Notes: generated by a model from the sequence alone, not told the origin. A stretch of 64,000 nt of DNA from Roseobacter sp. (GCA_024636495.1 JAGXGZ010000009.1:87673-151672); one strand, 5' to 3'; shown: positions 46,180 through 55,171, counted from the stretch's first letter. A program made the numbers and translations.

Positions 46180-46302
46180 CGGCACTTGGCCGATCAGGGC
46201 GCTAGAATCCGCCGTTGGCAAAAATACGCTTGGCCATGCCAAGGCCTAGGTCCGAAGCGCGCGGTTTTGCGCAAGCCATTGGGACGCTGTGGCAGCGTTT
46301 TT
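46180..46302 (+). ncRNA. Candidate small RNA ending in a Rho-independent terminator
   Basis: The segment contains a hairpin CTTGGC-CAT-GCCAAG, GC-rich inverted pieces around GCGCGCGGTTTTGCGC, and then the terminator ACGCTG-TGG-CAGCGT followed by TTTTT (46284-46302). The T-run is only on the plus strand, and no plus-strand gene precedes it for more than a kilobase. The 5' end is a guess, and no convincing promoter was seen. Confidence 0.25.
46284..46302 (+). terminator. Plus-strand terminator with no upstream gene
   Basis: Six-base arms ACGCTG and CAGCGT around TGG, then five T including the last paired base. Read on the minus strand it lacks a T-run, so it does not belong to lipA. Confidence 0.5.
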
Positions 46303-46344
46303 AAAATATGGAAAATCTACAAGGGTTTAGCTTTCTGGCGCTGC

Positions 46345-46365
46345 GGGGGCGCGCCCTGCGCCCCC
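46345..46365 (-). terminator. G/C hairpin past the lipA stop
   Basis: Perfect eight-base arms GGGGGCGC and GCGCCCCC around GCCCT, 12 bases after lipA on the minus strand. No T-run follows; it could be a terminator or a dispersed G/C palindrome. Confidence 0.45.
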
Positions 46366-46377
46366 GGCCACGAATGT

Positions 46378-47325
46378 TCAGCCGTGTTTGGCCAGGCGTG
46401 CGGCACGCAACCGGGCAAAGTCGTCGCCCGCGTGATAGCTTGACCGGGTGAGCGGTGTGGCAGACACCATCAAAAACCCCTTGCCGTACGCGGCTTTTTC
46501 GTAGGACGCGAATTCATCGGGATGCACAAAGCGGTCAACGCGGTGATGTTTTGGCGTCGGTTGCAGATATTGCCCGATGGTCAGAAAATCGATGTCGGCA
46601 GCGCGCATGTCCTCCATGACCTGCACCACTGACTGGCGGTCCTCGCCCAAGCCCACCATTATTCCCGATTTCGTGAACATCGTAGGATCCAGTTCCTTGA
46701 CACGCTGCAAAAGGCGCAGGGAATGGAAATATCGCGCGCCGGGACGGACTTCGGGGTATAGGCCCGGCACGGTCTCAAGGTTGTGGTTGAACACGTCAGG
46801 GCGCGCTTCGACCACGATCTCAAGAACCGATGGATCGCAGCGGATGAAATCAGGCGTCAGAATTTCGATGGTCGTGTCGGGCGCACGCTTGCGGATTGCG
46901 CGAATGGTCTGGGCAAAATGTTCGGCCCCGCCGTCTTCGACATCGTCGCGGTCAACAGACGTGATGACCACGTGGTTCAGCCCCAGCTTGGCCACCGCGT
47001 CGGCCACCCTGCCCGGTTCAAACACATCCAACGCTTCTGGCGGTTTGCCGGTCGCAATGTTGCAGAACGTACAGGCGCGGGTACACACTTCCCCCATAAT
47101 CATCATCGTGGCGTGGCCTTGGGACCAGCATTCGCCGACGTTGGGGCATCCCGCCTCTTCGCACACGGTCACGAGTTTATTGTCACGCATGATCTTGGCC
47201 GTGTCGGCATATCCCTTGCCACCGGGGGCTTTCACGCGAATCCAACTTGGCTTTTTAGGCTGTGGATTATCGGGGCGTTTGGCTTTCTCGGGGTGGCGCT
47301 GCTCGGGAATTTTCAGGTCACGCAT
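46378..47325 (-). CDS. lipA: Lipoyl synthase LipA
   Basis: Radical-SAM enzyme that inserts two sulfurs into protein-bound octanoate. Both iron-sulfur clusters can be placed: the auxiliary cluster cysteines in [12 protein letters not shown] and the radical-SAM CxxxCxxC in [10 protein letters not shown]. The C-terminal serine region [10 protein letters not shown] is conserved. 315 residues is normal. The start [14 protein letters not shown] fits alphaproteobacterial forms. Confidence 0.97.
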   Translation of the reverse strand: MRDLKIPEQRHPEKAKRPDNPQPKKPSWIRVKAPGGKGYADTAKIMRDNKLVTVCEEAGCPNVGECWSQGHATMMIMGEVCTRACTFCNIATGKPPEALDVFEPGRVADAVAKLGLNHVVITSVDRDDVEDGGAEHFAQTIRAIRKRAPDTTIEILTPDFIRCDPSVLEIVVEARPDVFNHNLETVPGLYPEVRPGARYFHSLRLLQRVKELDPTMFTKSGIMVGLGEDRQSVVQVMEDMRAADIDFLTIGQYLQPTPKHHRVDRFVHPDEFASYEKAAYGKGFLMVSATPLTRSSYHAGDDFARLRAARLAKHG

Positions 47326-47559
47326 GATCAGGCTCCGTATCTCGGGTTCGTGCCTTATGTAGTCCTTTCACGCCCCACAGGAAAGGGGGGCTGGCTGCAT
47401 GGCGGGTTTGTCGCGGTTCAGGCCAATTTGGCGGATTTGTGGTCATGATGGTTGGACAGATAGAAATTTAACACCTCACAAGGCATATTTTACTTCGCCA
47501 ATAGGTGGTATCCCTTTATGGTTGTGGTTGATTTAAATTCGATGCCAAAGGGATGCTTT

Positions 47560-49200
47560 ATGTCTGCCACTCACTATACCCAAGATGTCTGTATTATCGG
47601 GTCCGGCCCCGCTGGTCTGCAGGCCGCCTATTACTTCGCCAAGAAAGGTCTTTCCTTCAAGGTCTTAGAGCGTTCAGACAAGATCAGCGCGTTCTTGCGC
47701 AATTTCCCGCGTCATCGTCAGTTTATTTCGATAAACAAGGTCCATACAGGGCTTAGCAACCCCGAAACCCGGCTGCGGCATGACTGGAATTCGCTGCTGA
47801 ATGACGAAGGCGTGTTGTTCAAAGACTGGAGCCGCAAATATTTCCCGAGTGCCGATGATTTTATCAGCTATGCCGAAACCTTTGCAGCACCGCTGGCAGA
47901 TCACATCGTGTGCAATGCTGATGTCCGTAAAATCGAGAAAAAGAACGATGTTTTTGTCATCACATGCGCCGATGGCACAGCACACCGCGCTTTGAACGTG
48001 ATTGTCGCGACCGGTGTCAGCCAAGCGTGGGATCCGGGCATCGAAGGCTTTGAATTGGCCGCAAATTATACCGAATTTGACACAAACCCCGAGATTTACG
48101 AGAACAAACGCGTGCTGATCCTTGGTAAAGGCAATTCGGCCTTCGAGACGGCCGATTCGCTGGTAGAACACGCTGCCTCTATTCACGTGATGAGCCCCAA
48201 CCCGATCAAGTTCGCCTGGCAGACCCATTTTGTCGGCAATCTGCGGGCGGTGAACAACAACTTCCTCGACACCTACCAGCTTAAATCGCAAAACGCGGTA
48301 ATCGACGCCAAAGCCCTACAGATCACCAAGCAAGACGGCGTTTATACCGTTCGCGCGGAAATGACTGCCGCAGAGGGTCACCAGATCGTGCTGACCTATG
48401 ACCACGTGATCGCCTGCACCGGTTTTCAATTCGACAATTCGATCTTTGCCGAAGACATCCAACCCAGCCTGCGCCATTTCGACAAGTTTCCGGTCATGAC
48501 TGGCGAATGGGAAAGCGAAAACGTCAAGGGTCTGTTTTTTGCAGGCACGATCATGCAGTCGTGCGACTACAAAAAAACCATGTCCGGCTTTATCCACGGC
48601 TTTCGGCACAACGTGAAATGTCTGGCTGAATTGATTGTCGCGCGACTCAACGGGGCGGATTATCCGACGGTCACAACGCCCCTGACCCAGCCCGAATTGC
48701 GCGATGCGATCATCAATCGGATCAGCACGGCGTCCGGGATTTTTCTGCAACCGGGTTTCATGGCCGATGTGATTTCGCTGGATGGGCCAGAGTTTGGCAA
48801 AACCCATCAGGATATTCCGGTATCTTGGGTGAAAAAAGCACCGCTGAATCAAGGCACGTTTCTTCAGGTCACGTTGGAATATGGCGACTTTGGGCAAAAT
48901 TCGCTGCATGTAAAACGTCAGAACAACGTCTTTGGCAAAGAGCCTGACGCCTTTATCCACCCCGTAATCCGATTGATCACAGACGGAAAAGTGGTTGATG
49001 AAATGCATATGGCCGATCATCTGGATGCCGATTGGCGCCCACGTGATGCGCGCGGTGACGATCACGGCACGGTCCTGCAAATGACCTTTACCGACGCAGG
49101 CGGCACCGTCGATCCCGCAGATGTTGCGCGTCAGCAGTTGGATGCGTTTTTGCGTCGGATCGGAGTGGGCCACGTCGCCCAATCCACCGCCGCCGAATAG
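47560..49200 (+). CDS. FAD-dependent NAD(P)-binding oxidoreductase, FOXRED2-like
   Basis: 546-residue flavoprotein. The FAD-binding motif VCIIGSGPAGLQAAYYFAKK is at the start; FLRNFPRHRQFISINK follows; a second Rossmann motif VLILGKGNSAFETADSL lies near residue 190; and ACTGFQFDNSIF is the ATG/GD-like segment of monooxygenase-type proteins. The overall arrangement resembles flavin-containing monooxygenases and eukaryotic FOXRED2. The C-terminal 150 residues form an extra beta-rich region. The ATG at 47560 follows AAAGGGA; two upstream in-frame ATGs are less likely. The substrate is unknown. A hairpin follows the stop. Confidence 0.82.
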   Translation: MSATHYTQDVCIIGSGPAGLQAAYYFAKKGLSFKVLERSDKISAFLRNFPRHRQFISINKVHTGLSNPETRLRHDWNSLLNDEGVLFKDWSRKYFPSADDFISYAETFAAPLADHIVCNADVRKIEKKNDVFVITCADGTAHRALNVIVATGVSQAWDPGIEGFELAANYTEFDTNPEIYENKRVLILGKGNSAFETADSLVEHAASIHVMSPNPIKFAWQTHFVGNLRAVNNNFLDTYQLKSQNAVIDAKALQITKQDGVYTVRAEMTAAEGHQIVLTYDHVIACTGFQFDNSIFAEDIQPSLRHFDKFPVMTGEWESENVKGLFFAGTIMQSCDYKKTMSGFIHGFRHNVKCLAELIVARLNGADYPTVTTPLTQPELRDAIINRISTASGIFLQPGFMADVISLDGPEFGKTHQDIPVSWVKKAPLNQGTFLQVTLEYGDFGQNSLHVKRQNNVFGKEPDAFIHPVIRLITDGKVVDEMHMADHLDADWRPRDARGDDHGTVLQMTFTDAGGTVDPADVARQQLDAFLRRIGVGHVAQSTAAE

Positions 49201-49205
49201 AGCAG

Positions 49206-49231
49206 TGGCGCGGCTTTCTCTGGCCGCGCCA
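49206..49231 (+). terminator. Hairpin after the FOXRED2-like gene
   Basis: Perfect nine-base arms TGGCGCGGC and GCCGCGCCA around an eight-base loop, six bases past the stop, in front of the convergent DUF6456 gene. No T-run. Confidence 0.55.
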
Positions 49232-49256
49232 TCGCCCCGCTTGTCCAGAACCTAGG

Positions 49257-50366
49257 CTAGCCGATCATCGCACTGCCCGGCCCAAGTGTTTCGTCATAAT
49301 GTTTGCGCAGCCGCATCAGAGCGATCCGCAGCACGATCTTGCCCGATCTCGCAGACCATCCCAGCCGTTTTTCCGTGGTCTCAAGCCCTTCAAGATAGCA
49401 ACAGCAGCGCAAGACAACATCCGAAAGCCCCGGCCCCAGATCGCCCAAAGCAGACCCAACTCGCGCGCGCGCCGCAGAAGGGGCGCTGCCGGTAAACATG
49501 CCTGCGCCACTATCGCCCCCCGGCGTCAGGAAACGATCCCAATTTTGGGTCACTTTTGCGCCCATTTGAGCCAGTTCAAAGTCTTCGCGCAATCTTTCGC
49601 CGGCCTGAACCAATCGGTCCGATAGAAACGGCGATCCGTCCTTGTCGCGCCGCCGCGCCAGAGCGGCCAACGGGCTTTCGGCCAGATTGTACCGCATCCG
49701 GCGCGACTTGCGCGGCGCGTCCTCGTCGTCGCATTCTGCGTCAAATCCTTCTGATTGACCGGCTATGCCCGCCTGTCCGCGCTGTGTGTCTTGGCACAGC
49801 ATCTGTTCCAAGGCTGTGCGTCCGGCGGCGGTGATGAAATACCGCGTGATCCGGCCGCTGGTGTTGGTCGCGATCCAGCCTTTCAGCGCCATTGCCTGCG
49901 CAATCGGTCTGTCCACCACGGCTGTACGGGTGCTTGACCCGCCTGCCCCGTCCCGAACAACCACCGCTTTTTCCATCTCGGCGGCAATCGCCAAAACGGC
50001 ACCGGTTTCACACAGACGGCGCAAAATACGGCGCGCTTCGCTGCTTAACGTTTCATCATCGGGCATGATCGCGTCATTTGCATGGGTCATCGCTGCGGTG
50101 TCCTTGTCTGCTGTCATTCTGGTGCGGCTCACCCGACCCAATGTTTCCAATGCGTCATCAATCAATGGGTCATCCCGGCGTGTTTCGATCTTGCGGATCT
50201 GCCGCAAGATCGTTGATGCGTGACAATCCGCCGACCGTGCCAGCGCCCGGATAGGCCGACCCAGTTCAACATGAGACAGGTAATGCCGTGCCTCGGTTGG
50301 CACCCATCCCGGAATTCCCGGAGTCGCATTTACTCCTGTAAAATGAGTGTCAGATAACGTCGCCAT
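49257..50366 (-). CDS. DUF6456 protein with N-terminal helix-turn-helix
   Basis: 369 residues. A helix-turn-helix is visible at about residues 37-60 (PIRALARSADCHASTILRQI), of the kind that binds DNA. The middle (110-185) resembles a winged-helix-like segment (ITRYFITAAGRTALEQML). The C-terminal 130 residues are the DUF6456 domain (SPLAALARRRDKDGSPFLS, then AGERLREDFELAQMGAKVTQNWDRF), with many cysteines near LRCCCYLEG. GAGGGA precedes the ATG. Two perfect DnaA boxes lie 31-51 bases upstream, so expression may follow the replication cycle. The gene is divergent from the DUF6477 gene. Confidence 0.85.
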   Translation of the reverse strand: MATLSDTHFTGVNATPGIPGWVPTEARHYLSHVELGRPIRALARSADCHASTILRQIRKIETRRDDPLIDDALETLGRVSRTRMTADKDTAAMTHANDAIMPDDETLSSEARRILRRLCETGAVLAIAAEMEKAVVVRDGAGGSSTRTAVVDRPIAQAMALKGWIATNTSGRITRYFITAAGRTALEQMLCQDTQRGQAGIAGQSEGFDAECDDEDAPRKSRRMRYNLAESPLAALARRRDKDGSPFLSDRLVQAGERLREDFELAQMGAKVTQNWDRFLTPGGDSGAGMFTGSAPSAARARVGSALGDLGPGLSDVVLRCCCYLEGLETTEKRLGWSARSGKIVLRIALMRLRKHYDETLGPGSAMIG

Positions 50367-50396
50367 TTTTTGTCCCTCTTTCGCTATTTGACTGAT

Positions 50397-50417
50397 TTAT
50401 CCACAGCTTTATCCACA
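50397..50417. promoter_or_regulatory. Two perfect direct-repeat DnaA boxes
   Basis: TTATCCACA occurs at 50397-50405 and again at 50409-50417, three bases apart and in the same orientation. Both match the DnaA-box consensus TTATNCACA exactly. They sit in the 245-base region between the divergent DUF6456 and DUF6477 genes, next to an A+T-rich stretch (50418-50485). Confidence 0.75.
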
Positions 50418-50611
50418 CAACCTAAAGATGAATTAGTTACCTGTTTGTTAAAATCAGACCGTTAGGACCATGATTGTTTCCAAATCGTAAACAGTAGTAA
50501 CCACCCCGTACGGGCCGACGTGCCCTCGCGCAACGGGCAGAAACTTTGTGTGATGGTTGCTGTGCCAAGCTGATCCAAGTCGGGCGCTGTAAACCTCAAG
50601 GACCTGAAAAC

Positions 50612-50908
50612 ATGCAAGATATCATCTCGCGCTTGAACGCGCTGCACCGCCCCCACCTGCTGATGCGCGCGGCTCGGATCGGTGCAGAACACTATCGCCG
50701 CACCACTCATTTACGTCGATTGTTGAACTGTTCGTCCTTGCCGCGCAGTGGACCCGCCCTGATGCACCTGATCGACATCGAAGCTGAGCTGAACGCGCAA
50801 CGCAAAATGGCGGATGCAGGCTATAGCCTGATCCGCCATGTTGAAGTGATCATCGCAATGATCGGCGAAGCGCGCGTGTTGCGCGCAACGCTGGAAGAGG
50901 TCACATAA
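50612..50908 (+). CDS. DUF6477 family protein
   Basis: 98-residue predicted helical protein: MQDIISRLNALHRPHLLMRA opening, IGAEHYRRTTHLRRLL, then IEAELNAQRKMADAGYSLIRHVEVIIAMIGEARV. It matches my memory of a Rhodobacterales-specific DUF of this size. It is basic in the first half, which could suit nucleic-acid binding, but no known fold was recognised. AAGGA lies before the ATG; a longer frame starts upstream but is unlike the family. It is divergent from the DUF6456 gene across the DnaA boxes. The last eight bases overlap the end of the mttB-like gene. Confidence 0.8.
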   Translation: MQDIISRLNALHRPHLLMRAARIGAEHYRRTTHLRRLLNCSSLPRSGPALMHLIDIEAELNAQRKMADAGYSLIRHVEVIIAMIGEARVLRATLEEVT

Positions 50909-52439
50909 AGCTGTCGGGTTCCGCAGCCTTGCGCTGTGCCACGTAGGCGTCCAGCGCCTCGCGCACAGCGATGTCCATGGGCGGCTGCACATAGTCGCCC
51001 AGCATTTTTTCCACCCGGACCGCGGCAAGCGTTTGGGTGTCGCGTGACCCTTCATCGGCCCATGTTTCAAAGGGCTTGTAATCCAACAGGTCCGACTTCC
51101 AGAACGCCTGTTTAAAGTTGGCCTGCGTATGCGCGCAGCCAAGGTAGTGCCCGCCGGGGCCAACCTCGCGGATCGCATCCATGGCTTGGGCATTTTCGTC
51201 TATTTGCACGCCTTGGGCCAGATGATGCAATGTGCCCAACTGATCGGCGTCCATCACAAACTTCTCGAACGACGCCACCAGACCGCCTTCCAGCCAGCCG
51301 CAAGCATGCAGCATAAAGTTGACGCCCGACAAAAGCCCCATATTCAGGCTGTTTGACGTTTCATAGGCAGCTTGCGCATCTGGCAATTTCGAGCCGCAAA
51401 ACGACCCTGCAGAACGGAACGGCAATTTCATCCGCCGCGCCAATTGTCCCGCACCATAGGTGATATGCGCGGCCTCAGGCGTGCCAAAAGTCGGCGCACC
51501 GGAATTCATATCGATCGAGGTCACAAACGCCCCAAAGATGACCGGCGCCCCCTTCCGGACCAACTGGCTATAGGCGATGCCCGCCATCACCTCGGCCAAC
51601 ACTTGCGTCAAGGTGCCTGCAACCGACACAGGTGCCATGGCCCCGCCGACAATAAAGGGCGAAATGATCGAGGCTTGGTTGTTCTCAGCAAAAACCTTAA
51701 GCGCACCCATCATCACATCGTCAAATGTCATGGGCGAGTTGATGTTGATCAGCGATGTCATCACTGTGTTTTGCTGCACGAAATCCGCACCAAACAGGAC
51801 ATTGCACATATCGACCGAATCCTGCGCCCGACTTGGCTCGGTTACAGACCCCATGAAAGGCTTGTCGCTCAGGGTCATATGCGCATGCAGCATATCAAGA
51901 TGGCGTTTGTTCACCGGAATGTCCGTCGGTTCGCACACGGTCCCGCCCGAATGATGCAACCACTTCGACATATAGCCAAGCTTCACGAACTTGTTGAAAT
52001 CCGCCATCGTTGCGTACCGCCGTCCGCCTGCGGCATCGCGCACGAAAGGTGGACCATACACCGGGGCCAGCACCAGATTACGGCCACCAATCACAACGTT
52101 GCGGTTTGGATTGCGTGCATGCTGGGTAAATTCTGCAGGTGCTGTCTTGCACAATTCGCGGGCCAGACCGCGTGGAATGCGGACGCGGTCACCGGTCACT
52201 ATCGCACCCGCATCGCGCCAAAGCGCCAGCGCGTCGGGGTTATCAGGGAAATTAACGCCGATCTCCTCAAGGATCGTGTCCGCGTTGCGCTCGATAATCT
52301 CGAGCGCCTCTTCGTTCAAAATCTCGAAATTTGGAATGTTGCGCTCGATGTACTTCGCAGTCTCAAAGGACACCGCAGACCGCTCTGCGCGCCGCGCTGC
52401 TCCACCGCCCCCACGTCCACGTCTTGCTGATTCCGCCAT
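50901..52439 (-). CDS. MttB-superfamily methyltransferase without pyrrolysine
   Basis: 512 residues of the trimethylamine methyltransferase (MttB) family, a TIM-barrel that demethylates quaternary or tertiary amines. Seen: IIERNADTILEEIGVNFPDNPDALALWRDAGA-type start, APVYGPPFVRDAAGGRR, TVCEPTDIPV, VMAGIAYSQLVRKGAPVIFG and GGHYLGCAHTQANFKQ. There is no in-frame TAG, so the pyrrolysine of archaeal MttB is absent, as in glycine-betaine methyltransferase relatives. No corrinoid protein gene is beside it. The substrate is unknown. The N-terminus (RRGRGGGGAARR) is Gly/Arg-rich. Confidence 0.88.
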   Translation of the reverse strand: MAESARRGRGGGGAARRAERSAVSFETAKYIERNIPNFEILNEEALEIIERNADTILEEIGVNFPDNPDALALWRDAGAIVTGDRVRIPRGLARELCKTAPAEFTQHARNPNRNVVIGGRNLVLAPVYGPPFVRDAAGGRRYATMADFNKFVKLGYMSKWLHHSGGTVCEPTDIPVNKRHLDMLHAHMTLSDKPFMGSVTEPSRAQDSVDMCNVLFGADFVQQNTVMTSLININSPMTFDDVMMGALKVFAENNQASIISPFIVGGAMAPVSVAGTLTQVLAEVMAGIAYSQLVRKGAPVIFGAFVTSIDMNSGAPTFGTPEAAHITYGAGQLARRMKLPFRSAGSFCGSKLPDAQAAYETSNSLNMGLLSGVNFMLHACGWLEGGLVASFEKFVMDADQLGTLHHLAQGVQIDENAQAMDAIREVGPGGHYLGCAHTQANFKQAFWKSDLLDYKPFETWADEGSRDTQTLAAVRVEKMLGDYVQPPMDIAVREALDAYVAQRKAAEPDSFM

Positions 52440-52555
52440 TGTGCCATCCTTTTCGTCGAAATTCAGGCCTAGCTACCCCATTCCCCGCCGCCTTTTCACG
52501 CGGATAACGGCCTTAGACGTCGAAAACCGACATCGCCTCTTCTCTGGCTCAGAAA

Positions 52556-52585
52556 TATCCCGGGGGTCTGGGGGCTGGCCCCCAG
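52556..52585. repeat. G/C-rich palindromic intergenic element, copy 2
   Basis: TCCCGGGGG followed by the perfect palindrome CTGGGGGC-TG-GCCCCCAG (52568-52585), between the divergent mttB-like gene and guaA. It repeats the element at 27294-27332. Confidence 0.65.
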
Positions 52586-52627
52586 TCCACTCTTGCCACG
52601 CGGGCGTTCCGCCCATAATCAGTCTGC

Positions 52628-54190
52628 ATGACAGATATCTCCCATGACCGCCTTCTCATCATCGACTTCGGTAGCCAGGTCACCCAGCTGATCGCCCGCC
52701 GTTTGCGTGAACTTAATGTTTTTTGCGAAATTCATCCGTTCAACACGGTCGATGACGCCTTTCTCAAGGATTTTAATCCCAAAGCGGTGATTTTCTCCGG
52801 CGGCCCTTCGTCGGTGTTTGCCGAAGGCGCGCCGATGCCGCCGCAATCGGTATTTGATCTGGGCGTGCCGATCTTGGGGATTTGCTATGGTCAGCAAGTG
52901 ATGATGCAATGCTTGGGCGGCAAAGTGGAACGTGGGCACGGCACCGCAGAATTTGGTCGGGCTTTCGTGGCACCTACCCAAAATAAACTCGACGTGCTGG
53001 AAGGCTGGTTTTTAACCGAAAAAGAACAGGTCTGGATGAGCCACGGCGACCACGTCAGTGAAATTGCGCCAGGGTTCGAGGTCTACGGCACGTCTCCCAA
53101 CGCGCCTTTTGCAATCACGGGGGACGCCGCGCGCAACTTTTACGCTGTACAGTTTCACCCCGAAGTCCACCACACGCCCAATGGCGCGCGGCTTTATGAA
53201 AACTTTGTGCGGCTTGCGGGCTTTAAAGGCGACTGGACGATGCGCGCCTACCGCGAAGAGGCCATTGCCGCCATCCGGGCGCAGGTCGGCGACGCAAAAG
53301 TGATCTGCGGACTGTCCGGTGGGGTCGATTCGTCCGTGGCCGCCGTGCTGATCCACGAGGCGATCGGCGATCAGCTTACCTGCGTTTTTGTCGATCACGG
53401 GCTGCTGCGCAAGGGCGAGGCCGAAGAAGTCGTGACCATGTTCCGCGACAACTACAACATGCCGCTGATCCATGCCGACGAACAGGAACTTTTCCTGGGA
53501 GAGCTGGACGGTGTTTCCGATCCGGAAACAAAGCGCAAGATCATTGGTCGGTTGTTTATCGATGTCTTTCAGAAACACGCGACCGCCGTGGGTGACGCCA
53601 AGTTTTTGGCCCAAGGGACGCTTTACCCTGATGTCATCGAATCTGTTTCGTTTTCTGGCGGTCCGTCCGTTACGATCAAGTCGCATCACAACGTCGGGGG
53701 TCTGCCTGAAAAGATGGGCCTCAAGCTGGTAGAGCCGCTGCGTGAACTTTTCAAAGACGAGGTCCGCGCGCTTGGTCGCGAACTTGGTCTGCCTGCCAGC
53801 TTTATAGGGCGCCACCCCTTCCCCGGCCCCGGTCTTGCGATCCGCTGCCCCGGCGAGATCACCCGCGAGAAACTGGCGATCCTGCGCGAAGCGGATGCCG
53901 TTTACATCGATCAGATCCGCAAACATGGGCTGTATGATGAAATTTGGCAGGCCTTCGTGGCGATTTTGCCGGTCCGCACTGTCGGTGTGATGGGCGATGG
54001 GCGCACCTATGATTTTGCCTGTGCGTTGCGGGCGGTCAATTCCGTCGATGGCATGACGGCGGATTATTATCCTTTCACCCACGAGTTTCTGGGGGAAACA
54101 GCCACGCGGATTATTAACGAGGTGCCCGGGATCAACCGGGTGACCTATGATATTACTTCAAAACCTCCCGGAACGATTGAATGGGAATGA
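52628..54190 (+). CDS. guaA: GMP synthase (glutamine-hydrolysing)
   Basis: Converts XMP to GMP using glutamine and ATP. The N-terminal class I glutamine amidotransferase has the nucleophile Cys in LGICYGQQ and His/Glu in [10 protein letters not shown]. The ATP-pyrophosphatase domain has the P-loop [14 protein letters not shown], and the C-terminal dimerisation domain ends at [11 protein letters not shown], the invariant GuaA C-terminus. 520 residues is standard. Confidence 0.98.
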   Translation: MTDISHDRLLIIDFGSQVTQLIARRLRELNVFCEIHPFNTVDDAFLKDFNPKAVIFSGGPSSVFAEGAPMPPQSVFDLGVPILGICYGQQVMMQCLGGKVERGHGTAEFGRAFVAPTQNKLDVLEGWFLTEKEQVWMSHGDHVSEIAPGFEVYGTSPNAPFAITGDAARNFYAVQFHPEVHHTPNGARLYENFVRLAGFKGDWTMRAYREEAIAAIRAQVGDAKVICGLSGGVDSSVAAVLIHEAIGDQLTCVFVDHGLLRKGEAEEVVTMFRDNYNMPLIHADEQELFLGELDGVSDPETKRKIIGRLFIDVFQKHATAVGDAKFLAQGTLYPDVIESVSFSGGPSVTIKSHHNVGGLPEKMGLKLVEPLRELFKDEVRALGRELGLPASFIGRHPFPGPGLAIRCPGEITREKLAILREADAVYIDQIRKHGLYDEIWQAFVAILPVRTVGVMGDGRTYDFACALRAVNSVDGMTADYYPFTHEFLGETATRIINEVPGINRVTYDITSKPPGTIEWE

Positions 54191-54248
54191 TGCGCCAAAA
54201 AGATTTCATGCCTTCGGCGAGGATTTTTTTCCATTTGGAAGATGCCGT

Positions 54249-55112
54249 GTGAGCCCCACCCTTAAGGCCGCGCTTTGGATGATCGGCTCGATCAGCTCGT
54301 TTTCGGCAATGGCCGTGGCGGGGCGCGAGCTTGCGGGAATTTACGATACCTTCGAGATCATGTTGTACCGTTCTGCTGTGGGGGTCTTTGTGGTGGTGTC
54401 GCTGGCCTTTGCGACGGGCACATGGCGGCAGATCAACACACGCAACTTCAAGCTGCAGATCGGGCGCAATCTGGCGCATTTCACGGGTCAGAACCTTTGG
54501 TTCTATGCGGTCACCGTCATTCCACTGGCGCAGGTTTTTGCGCTCGAGTTTACTTCGCCGCTTTGGGTGATCGTGCTGTCCCCTCTGATCTTGGGCGAGA
54601 AACTGACAAAAATCAGGGGCTTGGCGGCCGTGATGGGATTTATCGGCATTCTTGTCGTGGCCAGACCGACGATTGAGGGGATTAATGCCGGTGTTGTAAC
54701 GGCTGCTGCATCTGCGATCTTTTTTGCATTCACGATCATGTTGACGAAGCGTTTAACGCGCAGCCAGACGATCACCACGATCCTGTTTTATCTTACCGTA
54801 ACGCAGTTGTTTTTCGGTGTCGTGATGGCGGGATACGACGGCGATATTGCTCTGCCGACGATGGCTCATGGGCCGCTTTTGTTGCTGATCGGCTTGGCGG
54901 GGTTGGTCGCGCACTACTGTCTGACTACGGCCCTGTCGATTGCGCCTGCAACGGTTGTCGTGCCGATTGATTTCGTCCGCCTGCCCGTTATCGCGGTGAT
55001 TGGCATGCTGGTATACGCCGAGGCGCTGGATGTTTGGGTTTTTGTCGGCGCGGCAATTATCTTCGCGGGCAACTATATCAACCTTTGGGTTGAAACACAT
55101 AAAAGACTATAG
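54249..55112 (+). CDS. DMT superfamily permease, EamA type (second copy)
   Basis: About 287 residues with ten hydrophobic segments in two EamA repeats; the second begins near GINAGVVTAAASAIFFAFTI. The GTG at 54249 follows GGAAG at the right distance and starts at the first helix (SPTLKAALWMIGSISSF); a longer ATG frame overlaps guaA and adds polar residues. It is not closely similar to the EamA protein at 14427-15314. Substrate unknown. Confidence 0.85.
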   Translation: MSPTLKAALWMIGSISSFSAMAVAGRELAGIYDTFEIMLYRSAVGVFVVVSLAFATGTWRQINTRNFKLQIGRNLAHFTGQNLWFYAVTVIPLAQVFALEFTSPLWVIVLSPLILGEKLTKIRGLAAVMGFIGILVVARPTIEGINAGVVTAAASAIFFAFTIMLTKRLTRSQTITTILFYLTVTQLFFGVVMAGYDGDIALPTMAHGPLLLLIGLAGLVAHYCLTTALSIAPATVVVPIDFVRLPVIAVIGMLVYAEALDVWVFVGAAIIFAGNYINLWVETHKRL

Positions 55113-55154
55113 CATTTATGCAACATATCCATGGCTCTCGCTCTCCTTTACCCG

Positions 55155-55171
55155 CCGTCAAGAATTGACGG
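55155..55171. promoter_or_regulatory. 17-base palindrome upstream of the FadL-type gene
   Basis: CCGTCAA-GAA-TTGACGG, exact arms of seven bases, about 85 bases before the start codon. The size suits a dimeric repressor site. A TTGACT hexamer lies ten bases after it. Confidence 0.35.

Larger units (their letters stand above)
45885..46377. other. 493-base intergenic region without a credible protein gene
   Basis: Open frames here are short and unlike any family. What it does hold: a TTAACCAT motif at 45931-45938, a structured stretch at 46180-46302 ending in a plus-strand terminator, and a G/C hairpin at 46345-46365 just past lipA. No tRNA was found. Confidence 0.6.

Noticed and set aside
46042..46443. 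Short frames of 66 and 85 residues in the 45885-46377 gap
   Set aside because: No ribosome binding site, no fold, and one runs into the antisense of lipA.
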